Part shown: in pieces, positions 15,785 through 23,778 of the stretch
How the letters are laid out: every line of letters begins with the position of its first letter
Numbering within the stretch: position 1 is the stretch's first letter
DNA from: Phycisphaerae bacterium
GTDB taxonomy: Bacteria; Planctomycetota; Phycisphaerae; Sedimentisphaerales; Anaerobacaceae
Length of the DNA: 64,000 nt
Assembly: GCA_017993835.1 (NCBI GenBank)
Contig: JAGOLX010000026.1
Span: 16,407-80,406 of the forward strand
Direction: 5' to 3'
The notes under the pieces: model-generated
The model's input: only the letters and a program-made list of their open reading frames with translations
What the model was told of the DNA's origin: nothing
The model's database searches: none
Made by a program: the position numbers and the translations under genes

Positions 15785-15832
15785 CTTAGTTGGTGCGATC
15801 TGCGGTGTACGCTGATCTTCTCGCGCATACTC

Positions 15833-15861
15833 TTGGACAGCGTCAGGAATTGGTGTATCCT
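15833..15861 (+). promoter_or_regulatory. Possible promoter of the DUF1080-TRAP group
   Basis: TTGGAC (15833-15838) and TATCCT (15856-15861) lie 17 bp apart, about 50 bp before the DUF1080 gene start. Confidence 0.4.
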
Positions 15862-15912
15862 GTGTCTCAGGTGTCGTGGCATCTTCAACACAGTGGCGTC
15901 GGAGTAACACAA

Positions 15913-17193
15913 ATGAAGCTCTCGATACATCGCAGTTTGAGGTACGCCGTGATCGTGCTGGCATCGGCCCTGTCGCTGGCGACGTTGGCTGGTGCATCAG
16001 GCGGGGAGTCCGCCGAGACGGGCTGGATGCCCCTGTTCGATGGGCAGAGCCTGACGGGCTGGACCAATCCCTATGACCGGGGCAAGGCCTGGGTCGAGGA
16101 CGGCCAGATCCTCCTGCAGGCGGAGAAGAAGTTCTTCCTCGCGACCGCGAGGCCGTATCGGGACTTCGTCTTCGAGGCCGAGGTGAAGATGCCCGAGGGC
16201 GATTCGAACTCGGGTTTCATGTTCCGCTGTCACGTGGAGAAGAACAGCGTTTTCGGCTACCAGGCGGAAGTCGATCCCTCGGACCGGCAGTGGTCCGCGG
16301 GCCTGTACGACGAGGGCCGTCGCGGCTGGCTCAATCCTGTGCAGAACGATGCCGATTCCGCGAAGGCCTTCGTCCAACGCACAAAAGGGGCCTTCCGACG
16401 CGACGACTGGAACCGCTACCGGATTCACTGCGTGGGCCCGAACCTCCGCATCTATCTGAACGACGTGCTGACGACCGACTACGTGGATACGGTGGACCGC
16501 GAGGGCTATCTCGCGATCCAACATCACGGCGAGAAGGGCAAGATCTACCGGTTCCGCAATCTGCGGATCAGGGAGCTGATCGCTCCCGCGGCGCTCGCGG
16601 AGAAGAGGAACGGGCTGCCTCTGGTGTTCTTCGACGACTTCGAGAGCGGCGCGGGACGTTGGGTCCAGACTGATCCGAACGCCTGGAAGATCGGGACGAA
16701 GGACGCCGGACAGGTCTATTCGCTGCATCAGCAGAGCAAGTACGAGCCGCCGGTGCGGTCGCCGGTCAATATCGCGAGGATTCGGGACCTGAGCGTTTCC
16801 GATTTCGTCGTCCAGACGCGGATGGAGCAGACCAGCAGGGAATACGGCCATCGGGACATGGTCGTCGTCTTCGGCTATCAGGACCCGTCGCATTTCTACT
16901 ACGTACACATCGCGACGAAGGCCGATGCCGCAGCCAACTCGATCTTCATCGTCAACGGCCAGCCTCGCGCGTCCATCGCCAGGGAGCGGACCGAAGGCAC
17001 CGACTGGGGCAAGGGCTTCCACGACGTGCGGATCGTGCGGGACTCCGCCAGCGGCGCCATCGAGGTCTTTTTCGACAACATGGACAAGCCGATCATGCGG
17101 GCCGAGGACAAGACCTTCCTCGCCGGCGGGATCGGCTTCGGCTCGTTCGACGACACCGGCAACCTCGACGACGTGATCGTGTGGGGAAAATAG
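15913..17193 (+). CDS. Exported DUF1080 (3-keto-disaccharide hydrolase-like) protein
   Basis: This 426-residue protein has a signal peptide (residues 1-29). A DUF1080/LamG-like jelly roll fills about 35-225, opening with GWMPLFDGQSLTGWTNP and containing GFMFRCHVEKNSVFGYQAEV, a family hallmark. A second concanavalin-like beta-sandwich (about 240-425) begins LPLVFFDDFESGAGRW. DUF1080 proteins hydrolyse 3-keto-glycosides made by Gfo/Idh/MocA dehydrogenases, which fits the two such genes upstream. Fourteen bases separate it from dctP, so it is probably co-transcribed with the transporter. Confidence 0.82.
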   Translation: MKLSIHRSLRYAVIVLASALSLATLAGASGGESAETGWMPLFDGQSLTGWTNPYDRGKAWVEDGQILLQAEKKFFLATARPYRDFVFEAEVKMPEGDSNSGFMFRCHVEKNSVFGYQAEVDPSDRQWSAGLYDEGRRGWLNPVQNDADSAKAFVQRTKGAFRRDDWNRYRIHCVGPNLRIYLNDVLTTDYVDTVDREGYLAIQHHGEKGKIYRFRNLRIRELIAPAALAEKRNGLPLVFFDDFESGAGRWVQTDPNAWKIGTKDAGQVYSLHQQSKYEPPVRSPVNIARIRDLSVSDFVVQTRMEQTSREYGHRDMVVVFGYQDPSHFYYVHIATKADAAANSIFIVNGQPRASIARERTEGTDWGKGFHDVRIVRDSASGAIEVFFDNMDKPIMRAEDKTFLAGGIGFGSFDDTGNLDDVIVWGK

Positions 17194-17206
17194 GACGATA
17201 GGACGC

Positions 17207-18202
17207 ATGGGACCAATACGACATAGGCCGCTTCGCATCGGGTGGGCTGTTGCAGTGGTGTTCTGCGCATCGGTCTCCGGGGCTCAGGCTCCCGCCCAGC
17301 GGACCACCCTCCTCAAGCTCGGGCACGGTCTCGATGTCGCGCACCCCGTTCACAAGGCGATGGTCTTCATGGCCGAGCGGGTCAAGGAAAAGTCCGGCGG
17401 GCGGATGCAGGTCCAGATCTTCCCCAGCGAGCAGCTCGGCAACGAGAAGGAGTGCATCGAGGCCCTGCAACTGGGTTACCTCGCGATGACCAAGACGTCG
17501 AGCGCCCCGATGGAAGGGTTCGTGCCGCAGATGCAGGTCTTCGGGATTCCCTACCTGTTTCGCGACTCCGAGCACCTGTGGAAGGTGCTGGGAGGCCCGA
17601 TCGGCAAGAGGCTCCTCCTGGCAGGCGAGCCGAAGCGGCTTCGCGGCCTGTGCTACTACGACGCGGGCGCTCGGAGCTTCTACGCCAAGAAGCCCATCGA
17701 GAAACCCCCCGACTTGGCGGGCATGAAGATCCGCGTGCAGAACAGCATCATGTCGATGAAGATGGTCCAGGCAATGGGCGGCTCGCCCACGCCGGTCCCG
17801 TGGGGTGAGCTGTACACCGCCCTCGATCAGGGCGTCGTCGATGGCGCGGAGAACAACTCGCCCTCGTTTCGCACGTCGCGACATTACGAGGTGTGCCCGT
17901 ACTACAGCCTCGACGAGCACACGTGCCTGCCCGACATCCTCGTGATCGGCACGAGGGTCTGGAACAAGCTGTCGCCCGAGGAGCAGCGGATTCTCCAGGA
18001 GGCAGCCGACGAGTCGGTCGTGTACCAGCGGAAGATCTGGGCCGAGGCTGAGCTGAAGGACCTCGAAACGGTGCAGAAGCAGGGCGTCACCATCATCCGC
18101 CCGGACAAGGCGCCGTTCCGTGAGTCCGTCCGACCCGTGTGGAAGGAATTCGAAGGGACCGAGATCGGCGAGCTGATCGAGCAGATCCAGGAGGTGCAAT
18201 GA
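17207..18202 (+). CDS. dctP: TRAP transporter solute-binding protein DctP
   Basis: This is a 331-residue periplasmic receptor with a signal peptide ending near residue 27 (GAQA). The family landmarks are HPVHKAMVFMAERVKEKSGG, IFPSEQLGNEKECIEALQLG, and the substrate-gating segment MKIRVQNSIMSMKMVQAMGG with the Arg that clamps a carboxylate ligand. It should bind an organic acid or acidic sugar derivative. Its stop overlaps the dctQ start, and it forms a complete P-Q-M set. Confidence 0.9.
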   Translation: MGPIRHRPLRIGWAVAVVFCASVSGAQAPAQRTTLLKLGHGLDVAHPVHKAMVFMAERVKEKSGGRMQVQIFPSEQLGNEKECIEALQLGYLAMTKTSSAPMEGFVPQMQVFGIPYLFRDSEHLWKVLGGPIGKRLLLAGEPKRLRGLCYYDAGARSFYAKKPIEKPPDLAGMKIRVQNSIMSMKMVQAMGGSPTPVPWGELYTALDQGVVDGAENNSPSFRTSRHYEVCPYYSLDEHTCLPDILVIGTRVWNKLSPEEQRILQEAADESVVYQRKIWAEAELKDLETVQKQGVTIIRPDKAPFRESVRPVWKEFEGTEIGELIEQIQEVQ

Positions 18203-18705
18203 GCTTTCTGATCTCCGTGAAGAAGGTCCTGGATCGTCTGCTGGAGGGGCTGGTCATAGTCGTCATGGCGGTCCTGGTCCTGGATGTGCTCTGGCAGGTC
18301 TTCACCCGCCTGGTCCTGAAGGACCCGAGCACGTGGACCGAGGAACTCGCCATCTTCATGCTGATCTGGGTCTCGCTGCTGGGAGCGGCGGTGGCGCTCG
18401 GGCGGGGGGCCCATCTCGGCATCGACTACTTCGTCGGCAAGCTCCCCGAGCGAGTCAGAGTCGCGACAGAAGTGTTCGTGTTCCTGTCGATAGCCGTGTT
18501 CTCCCTACTGGTGATGATCGTCGGCGGCATCGATCTGGTTGCCAGCAATCTGGAGCTGGGGCAGGTCTCGCCTGTGCTGCATGTGAACATGGGCTATGTG
18601 TATCTGCCCGTGCCGATCAGCGGCTTCTTCCTGACGCTCTATGCGGTGATCGGCCTGTTGGAAAGACTCCAGAAACTATCTCCAATAGCGAATAGCAAAT
18701 CGTAA
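18199..18705 (+). CDS. dctQ: TRAP transporter small permease DctQ
   Basis: This 168-residue protein has four predicted membrane helices. It includes the family segment TWTEELAIFMLIWVSLLGAA and R/G-rich loops (LGRGAHLGID). The ATG overlaps the dctP stop (ATGA). DctQ holds the complex between receptor and DctM and is required for Na+-driven uptake. Confidence 0.88.
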   Translation: MSFLISVKKVLDRLLEGLVIVVMAVLVLDVLWQVFTRLVLKDPSTWTEELAIFMLIWVSLLGAAVALGRGAHLGIDYFVGKLPERVRVATEVFVFLSIAVFSLLVMIVGGIDLVASNLELGQVSPVLHVNMGYVYLPVPISGFFLTLYAVIGLLERLQKLSPIANSKS

Positions 18706-18725
18706 ATCGTAAATCCGGAGGTCTG

Positions 18726-20027
18726 GTGGATTTGCCCGTTCTGGTTCTGGTGGTGAGCTTTGCAGTCCTGCTGCTGCTCAACGTCCCGGTGGCGTTTTGC
18801 ATGGGCATCGCTACGATGCTGGCGTTCCTGGCGATGGGCGACTTGCCTGCGTTCACCGCGGTGGCGCACAACATCGCGACGGGCATCGACAGCTTCGCTC
18901 TGCTGGCAATCCCGTTCTTCATTCTCTCGGGTCTGTTCATGGGTCACGGCGGCATCGCCCGGCGTCTGATCGACTTCGCCAATGTTCTGGTGGGCCGGTT
19001 CCGGGGCGGGCTCGCCTACGTCAATGTCCTCACTTGCATGCTCTTCGGCGCGATCTCCGGCTCAGCCACCGCGGCGGTCTCCTCCGTCGGCGGATTCATG
19101 GTCCCGCTGATGAACAAGATGGGCTATCGCCGGGATTTCAACGCCGCCGTGACGGTCACCGCTGCCACCACCGGCCTGCTGATTCCGCCCAGCAATGTCA
19201 TGATCGTCTACTCCCTCGCGACCGGCGGGTCCGTCTCCATCGCCGCGATCTTCATGGCAGGCTACCTGCCCGGCATCCTCGTCGGCCTGGGCCTGCTGAT
19301 CGTCAGCGGCGTTATCTCAATCCGCAACGACTACGGCAAAGGCGAGACATTCCCCATGTGGGAGAGCGTGGTCCGCTTCCTGCGAGCCATCCCGGCCATG
19401 CTGCTGGTCCTCATCGTCATCGGAGGGATTCTGCTCGGCTGGTTCACTCCCACAGAGGCCTCCGCGGTCGCGGTCCTGTACTCGTTCATCCTAGCGGTGT
19501 GCGTCTACCGCGAGGTGAAGATCCGCGACCTGCCCGCGATCCTGCTGCAGTGCGGGATCATGACCTCGGTCGTGTTCCTGCTGATCGGAACGAGCATGGC
19601 GATGGCCTGGGTCCTGGCTTCCGAGAACGTCCCGCAGGGGATCAGCGCCGCGCTGGTGAGCTGGACCGACAACAAGGCCCTCCTGTTGCTGATGATGAAC
19701 GCAATCCTGCTGGTGGTCGGAATGTTCATGGACATGACGCCCGCGATCCTGATCTTCACGCCGATCTTCCTGCCCATCGCCGAAAAGCTGGGCGTTCACC
19801 CGCTCCACCTGGGTATCATCATGATTATGAATCTGTGCATCGGGCTGTGCACGCCGCCCGTGGGGACGTGCCTGTTCCTTGGCTGCGGCATCGCCGAGAC
19901 GACCGTGACGAAGGTGATGCGTCCCATCCTGCCGTTCTTCATCTCCCTGCTCGTCACGCTGCTGTTGTGTACCTTCATTCCCGAGCTTTCCCTGTGGCTC
20001 CCGGAGAAGCTCGGCTTCCTAAAGTAG
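18726..20027 (+). CDS. dctM: TRAP transporter large permease DctM
   Basis: This 433-residue protein has about 12 membrane segments. Conserved parts include FFILSGLFMGHGGIARRLI, FGAISGSATAAVSSVGGFM, LIPPSNVMIVYS and the late LCIGLCTPPVGTCLFLG. It starts with GTG at 18726, close behind GGAGGT, 20 bp after dctQ. Its stop overlaps the convergent glycosidase-like gene by 9 bp. Together with DctP and DctQ it imports a carboxylate-bearing solute using the sodium gradient. Confidence 0.9.
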   Translation: MDLPVLVLVVSFAVLLLLNVPVAFCMGIATMLAFLAMGDLPAFTAVAHNIATGIDSFALLAIPFFILSGLFMGHGGIARRLIDFANVLVGRFRGGLAYVNVLTCMLFGAISGSATAAVSSVGGFMVPLMNKMGYRRDFNAAVTVTAATTGLLIPPSNVMIVYSLATGGSVSIAAIFMAGYLPGILVGLGLLIVSGVISIRNDYGKGETFPMWESVVRFLRAIPAMLLVLIVIGGILLGWFTPTEASAVAVLYSFILAVCVYREVKIRDLPAILLQCGIMTSVVFLLIGTSMAMAWVLASENVPQGISAALVSWTDNKALLLLMMNAILLVVGMFMDMTPAILIFTPIFLPIAEKLGVHPLHLGIIMIMNLCIGLCTPPVGTCLFLGCGIAETTVTKVMRPILPFFISLLVTLLLCTFIPELSLWLPEKLGFLK

Positions 20028-22028
20028 CGGCGCGGTGACAAATACCGGGCACTCGCTGACCGAGAGCGTGACTTTGCCGGCCTCGATAGTCAGAGACGTG
20101 GATCGGCCTTTCTCGTTTTGTGGATCGAGAGTCGTCAGTGTGCCAGCGGCTGTGTTGGGAAGGTTCAGCGTGAAGTCCTGCACTTCGGTCGAGTCGCTCG
20201 TAGGGCACCATACGGCGTACACCTCCCGCGAAGGAGCGACCTCGGAGCGGAATCGGTAGACCCGCACGCTGGGGTTGCCCGAGAGAATCTCCGATTCGAA
20301 CCGGGTTCCTTGCAGGACATGCCGCAGGGTGGCGACGTAGTGCCAGGATCGCTTGGGCTGGTGCTGGTTCCACTGCTCTGTTGTCAGGCCGGAACTGTTG
20401 TATTGGACCGGATTGGCCGCGTTGACGTCTCGCAGCATGTAGAGCTGGACGCGATCCACTCCCGCCGCCGCCAGCGCCAGGTAGGATCGCACGATCCATC
20501 GGCCCTGGACCTCCTGGGCATCCGCGTCGCCGATCGCAGGGGCCCGCTGCGTCGATCCTGGATTCGTGTCGTAGCCGAACTCCGAGACCCAGACCTCCTT
20601 GCCCGACAGGAACCGGTCCCGCCAGCGGACGATCTTCTCGAAACGCTCTCGCAGGCCGTCCGCCTCCGGGCTGATGCCGGTCGCGGGATTGCCGCCCTGG
20701 CCGCCGGCGTCGTTGCTGTAGTGGTGCAGGTTGATCACGTCGGCGGGGAAGTCGCCCCCGCGATGGAACTCGGCCCAGAGCTTCATGGCCTTGAGGTACT
20801 CGATCTGAGGTTTGGCCAGGCCGCCCATGACGAACTTCATGTTCGGATCGGCGTTCTTGACGCCCACGGCGGCGCCCAGGGTCCGTCTATGGCCGTCGTA
20901 ATCGGCGCTGCACATCGCGGCCAGTTCGACCGGCGAGAAGTACGCGGCCCGGTCCTTCCACCACTTGTCCGGCTCATTCCAGTTCTCGATGTACCGCACG
21001 AGGCCCAGACCGCTGCGGGCGGGCTGGCCGGGCTTGAGCTTGAGCAGGGCTTCGTCACAGCGCGTGCCGCCGTAACGGGCGGCGAACTGGAACAGGTACG
21101 ACGCGTGTGCGATGTAAGACCGCGGTTGGGTCGGGTCCTGGCCTGCGACGGGCTTCTCGTCCACGCGCTCCTTGTCGAAGCCCACGAGATAAAGGGCGCA
21201 ACCCTGGAAGCAGGGGGCCGCCTCCACGCCCGCGTCCTTCAATTGCTGATAGAAGGCGTCGAAGTCCCAACCCCAGCCCGGACCGCTGACCCAACTGGGA
21301 CTCCAGGCCAACAGGTGATTGGGGTAGCCCGGATACGAGGTATCCTGGTTGCCTTCGTCCCACTGCCAGGAATGGTACTCGCGAAGGTGCCCGCAGGCGG
21401 CGATCCGCTCGATCGGATCGTCGACGAAGCCATTGATCCCGATGAAGGAATCCATCAAGGGCAGGCGATGCGGCGCCGGTTTCGGCAGGGGCGGTCGCGC
21501 CGAGCGGGCGGTCCCGTAGAGCACGATCTCCCCAATCTGAGCGGAGGGGTTCTCGAACGTCAGTTGGAGATACCGCGTGGAGATCGCGACCTTGCGCGAC
21601 GACCACTTGCGGTATGCGTTCAACTCATCGACAAACAGGAGTCTCCAGGCGTCGGCCTCGCGGAAATCGACGGTCAGTCCCCCTTGGCCCTCCACGTCGA
21701 AATAGCAGATGTCCGTCAGATCGTGGATTACGCCCAGGTCGATGACGACCGAGAGCGGATAATAGAGCTTGGCGTTCAGCCAGCCGTTTGAGTAGAGCGT
21801 CTGGGGTTGCGCCGCGTCGCCCGTGCGGGGATCGCCCGCCAGGTCCTGCTCATCCACGAGCTCGACGGCGGGCTGCTGTCCCGAGAGGTTGGTCAGCATG
21901 TCCGGGTCCAGGCGGATGCGAGCGGTGGTCTGGGGAAATGCCGGTCCCGCGAGAATCGATAGCCAACAGGCCATCGAGGCCCATGCGAACCTCGTCTGCG
22001 ATGTGCGAATCCTTGTCCTGTAGTTCAT
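20019..22028 (-). CDS. Exported clan GH-A-like glycoside hydrolase
   Basis: This 669-residue protein has a signal peptide (about 1-33). A discoidin-like N-terminal module (about 60-180, including VVIDLGVIHDLTDICYFDV) is followed by a TIM-barrel domain (about 195-560). The barrel has the signatures of retaining clan-A enzymes: YIENWNEPD with the acid/base Glu, and EVWVSEFGYDT with the nucleophile Glu. A C-terminal beta domain ends the protein. GH39 or a related family is my best guess; the substrate is probably a plant or algal polysaccharide. The start at 22028 is better than the open-frame start seven codons earlier, since AGGGTGAC lies just upstream of it. Confidence 0.7.
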   Translation of the reverse strand: MNYRTRIRTSQTRFAWASMACWLSILAGPAFPQTTARIRLDPDMLTNLSGQQPAVELVDEQDLAGDPRTGDAAQPQTLYSNGWLNAKLYYPLSVVIDLGVIHDLTDICYFDVEGQGGLTVDFREADAWRLLFVDELNAYRKWSSRKVAISTRYLQLTFENPSAQIGEIVLYGTARSARPPLPKPAPHRLPLMDSFIGINGFVDDPIERIAACGHLREYHSWQWDEGNQDTSYPGYPNHLLAWSPSWVSGPGWGWDFDAFYQQLKDAGVEAAPCFQGCALYLVGFDKERVDEKPVAGQDPTQPRSYIAHASYLFQFAARYGGTRCDEALLKLKPGQPARSGLGLVRYIENWNEPDKWWKDRAAYFSPVELAAMCSADYDGHRRTLGAAVGVKNADPNMKFVMGGLAKPQIEYLKAMKLWAEFHRGGDFPADVINLHHYSNDAGGQGGNPATGISPEADGLRERFEKIVRWRDRFLSGKEVWVSEFGYDTNPGSTQRAPAIGDADAQEVQGRWIVRSYLALAAAGVDRVQLYMLRDVNAANPVQYNSSGLTTEQWNQHQPKRSWHYVATLRHVLQGTRFESEILSGNPSVRVYRFRSEVAPSREVYAVWCPTSDSTEVQDFTLNLPNTAAGTLTTLDPQNEKGRSTSLTIEAGKVTLSVSECPVFVTAPLL

Positions 22029-22164
22029 GGAGTCACCCTGCGATCCCACGGCGTGATTGCCGACGATGCACCATATGGCTGGACAAGGCCCACGTCAACG
22101 CGAAACCGAAGCCGGTGGGTGTGCGGCCTGAACTCGTTATTTGCTCGATGTGTTCCTTTTTTTC

Positions 22165-22193
22165 TTGACACGCAGGTGTCGTCCTGCCACAAT
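22165..22193 (+). promoter_or_regulatory. Predicted sigma-70 promoter
   Basis: TTGACA (22165-22170) and CACAAT (22188-22193) are 17 bp apart and preceded by a T-rich run. The leader to the start at 22348 is about 150 nt, similar to the leaders of the exported-protein genes at the start of the window. Confidence 0.55.
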
Positions 22194-22347
22194 GTACGAT
22201 AAGGTCGCTGTGGGTCTGTGTAGGATTGGCGGTGAATCTGCACGGAGGAAGGAAATTCTCGCAGTGTTTGTGGCTTGGACGCCGGAGTGCAGTTTACTTC
22301 TGCGCTCAGGATTTCGTTGGACGATTCATTGTTGGTGAGGAGTGGAC

Positions 22348-23010
22348 ATGAGACGGATGATTGTTGTTCTGGCGGTGTGTGCGGCTGTGCCGGTCGTGGC
22401 GTCGGCCGATATCAACTTCCTTTCTACGGTTGACGCTGACGGTACGCTGACCACGACCTACGACGGTGCCACGGTGTGGAACTTCACCACGGCGGCTCCT
22501 CCGGAAGGATGGATTGTTGAAGGCAATTACGACCTCGTGAGCGATAGCGTGTCGGGTAAGTATGCGGCTCCGTACACGGGGGCGGGCTTCGACGAGACAC
22601 AGTACTTCACAGTACCGAAGGACGTGGACTCCGAGCCACAATCAGCAACGATCAGCTTTGGTGGCCAGCAGACATATCTGGGCCTCTTCTGGGGATCCAT
22701 CGACTCGTACAATCTGATCGAATTCCTGGACGAGCACGGAGCCGTGCTTGACGACTATACCGGCACGGAGGTGGCTGGCGCCGCTGGGTATCCTATCATT
22801 GAGGGGTCTGCCAATCAGGGCGATCCGAGAGCGAATCTGTATGTGAACTTCGTAGACATGAAGCCCTTCAGTGCAGTCAGGTTCACGAGCACTACGTACG
22901 CATTCGAATTCGACAATCTTGCAGTTGTGCCGGTTCCGGTCCCCGGCGCGGTCCTGCTGGGCTTCCTTGGCCTGGGAGCGGCCGGTCTGAAGCTGCGTAA
23001 ACATGCGTAA
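22348..23010 (+). CDS. PEP-CTERM-type exported protein
   Basis: This is a 220-residue secreted protein: signal peptide 1-20 (VVASA), then a beta-sandwich body with WNFTTAAPPEGW and a final FEFDNLAVVP strand, as in many PEP-CTERM proteins. The tail is VPVPGAVLLGFLGLGAAGL followed by KLRKHA, which is closer to the classical PEP-CTERM pattern than the first three genes of the window. The ATG at 22348 lies five bases after GAGGAG; an in-frame GTG at 22342 overlaps that site and is unlikely. A terminator follows. Confidence 0.8.
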   Translation: MRRMIVVLAVCAAVPVVASADINFLSTVDADGTLTTTYDGATVWNFTTAAPPEGWIVEGNYDLVSDSVSGKYAAPYTGAGFDETQYFTVPKDVDSEPQSATISFGGQQTYLGLFWGSIDSYNLIEFLDEHGAVLDDYTGTEVAGAAGYPIIEGSANQGDPRANLYVNFVDMKPFSAVRFTSTTYAFEFDNLAVVPVPVPGAVLLGFLGLGAAGLKLRKHA

Positions 23011-23065
23011 ACTCCGTTGACGAGCCGGCAACCGGCGTAATCCGCACAGAGTAGTGGCATTTGCG

Positions 23066-23099
23066 GCGAAGCCTCGAAAGGGGCTTCGCCTTTGTTATT
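23066..23099 (+). terminator. Rho-independent terminator
   Basis: GCGAAGCC and GGCTTCGC form an 8-bp stem followed by CTTTGTTATTT, 55 bp after the stop of the PEP-CTERM gene. Confidence 0.7.
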
Positions 23100-23170
23100 T
23101 GGGCAGAGCGGGGGATTCAACTTTCGCGGGGGGGCCGTATTGCGCAAGGCGACGTCGGATTGAAAAAGAA

Positions 23171-23247
23171 GGCGGCGTGTGGTTTGGCTCCACACGCCGC
23201 CTGAGGCATTCGCAGTCTTATTATTCCTATAGTCTTATTATTCCTAT
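23171..23247. repeat. Perfect 12-bp hairpin and a 17-bp tandem duplication
   Basis: GGCGGCGTGTGG and CCACACGCCGCC (23171-23201) form a perfect stem with a 7-nt loop. An A-rich tract stands to its left, so it looks like a terminator read on the minus strand. Immediately after, AGTCTTATTATTCCTAT occurs twice in tandem (23214-23247). No gene on the minus strand feeds into it. The remainder of the gap 23011-23778 holds the terminator at 23066 and the repeat at 23468; a short minus-strand frame around 23290-23420 looks peptide-like but is unsupported. Confidence 0.55.
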
Positions 23248-23467
23248 GGCTATTCTACGGTTCGATCCCCTGCAAGGTTCACTCGAATAAAAAAATTGTG
23301 GCGTCCCGCCGGAGGCGAAGGTACAGACGCCGTCGACCAGCGTCTGATTCATGGTAGTGCCGGCAACGTCGCTGCCGGTCCCACCGCCGCCCTCGCGCGT
23401 CGGTTTCAGCGGGTGCACGGCCGCTATTACGCCTTCCGATAGGCCGACGAGGCATGGGCGGGACGCT

Positions 23468-23551
23468 GTCATTCCTGCGCCAAGCAGGAATCCACAAGCC
23501 GTGGTATGTGGCGCATCCCAGGAACTGGATTCCCGCGTTCGCGGGAATGAC
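23468..23551. repeat. GTCATTCC...GGAATGAC palindromic repeat, copy 3
   Basis: GTCATTCCTGCGCCAAGCAGGAATCC at the left and GGATTCCCGCGTTCGCGGGAATGAC at the right are two hairpins, the outer ends being inverted. It is the same family as 5887-5969. Confidence 0.7.
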
Positions 23552-23778
23552 CAGCCAGGTCTCCGTGAACTCCTGTCGCATGCGCGCAAGTACGGTCACG
23601 CACCCGGTTTCAGGCTGTCGGGAGCATTCCAATTGCCTTTCTACTGCTGCGTTTCTACAATGCAGGCATGGATATGGAGCGGAAGAACAACGTGGTGTCA
23701 GCAGGCCGGATCGATTGGCGGCGAATCACGCACCGAACTGCGTCCTGGTGTTTGCTTCCGGTGTGTGGAGGGGTAACT

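Noticed and set aside
23227..23589. 120-codon minus-strand frame with GTTMNQTLVDGVCTFASGG
   Set aside because: It covers a palindromic repeat and has no ribosome site; it could be a decayed gene end but I cannot support it.
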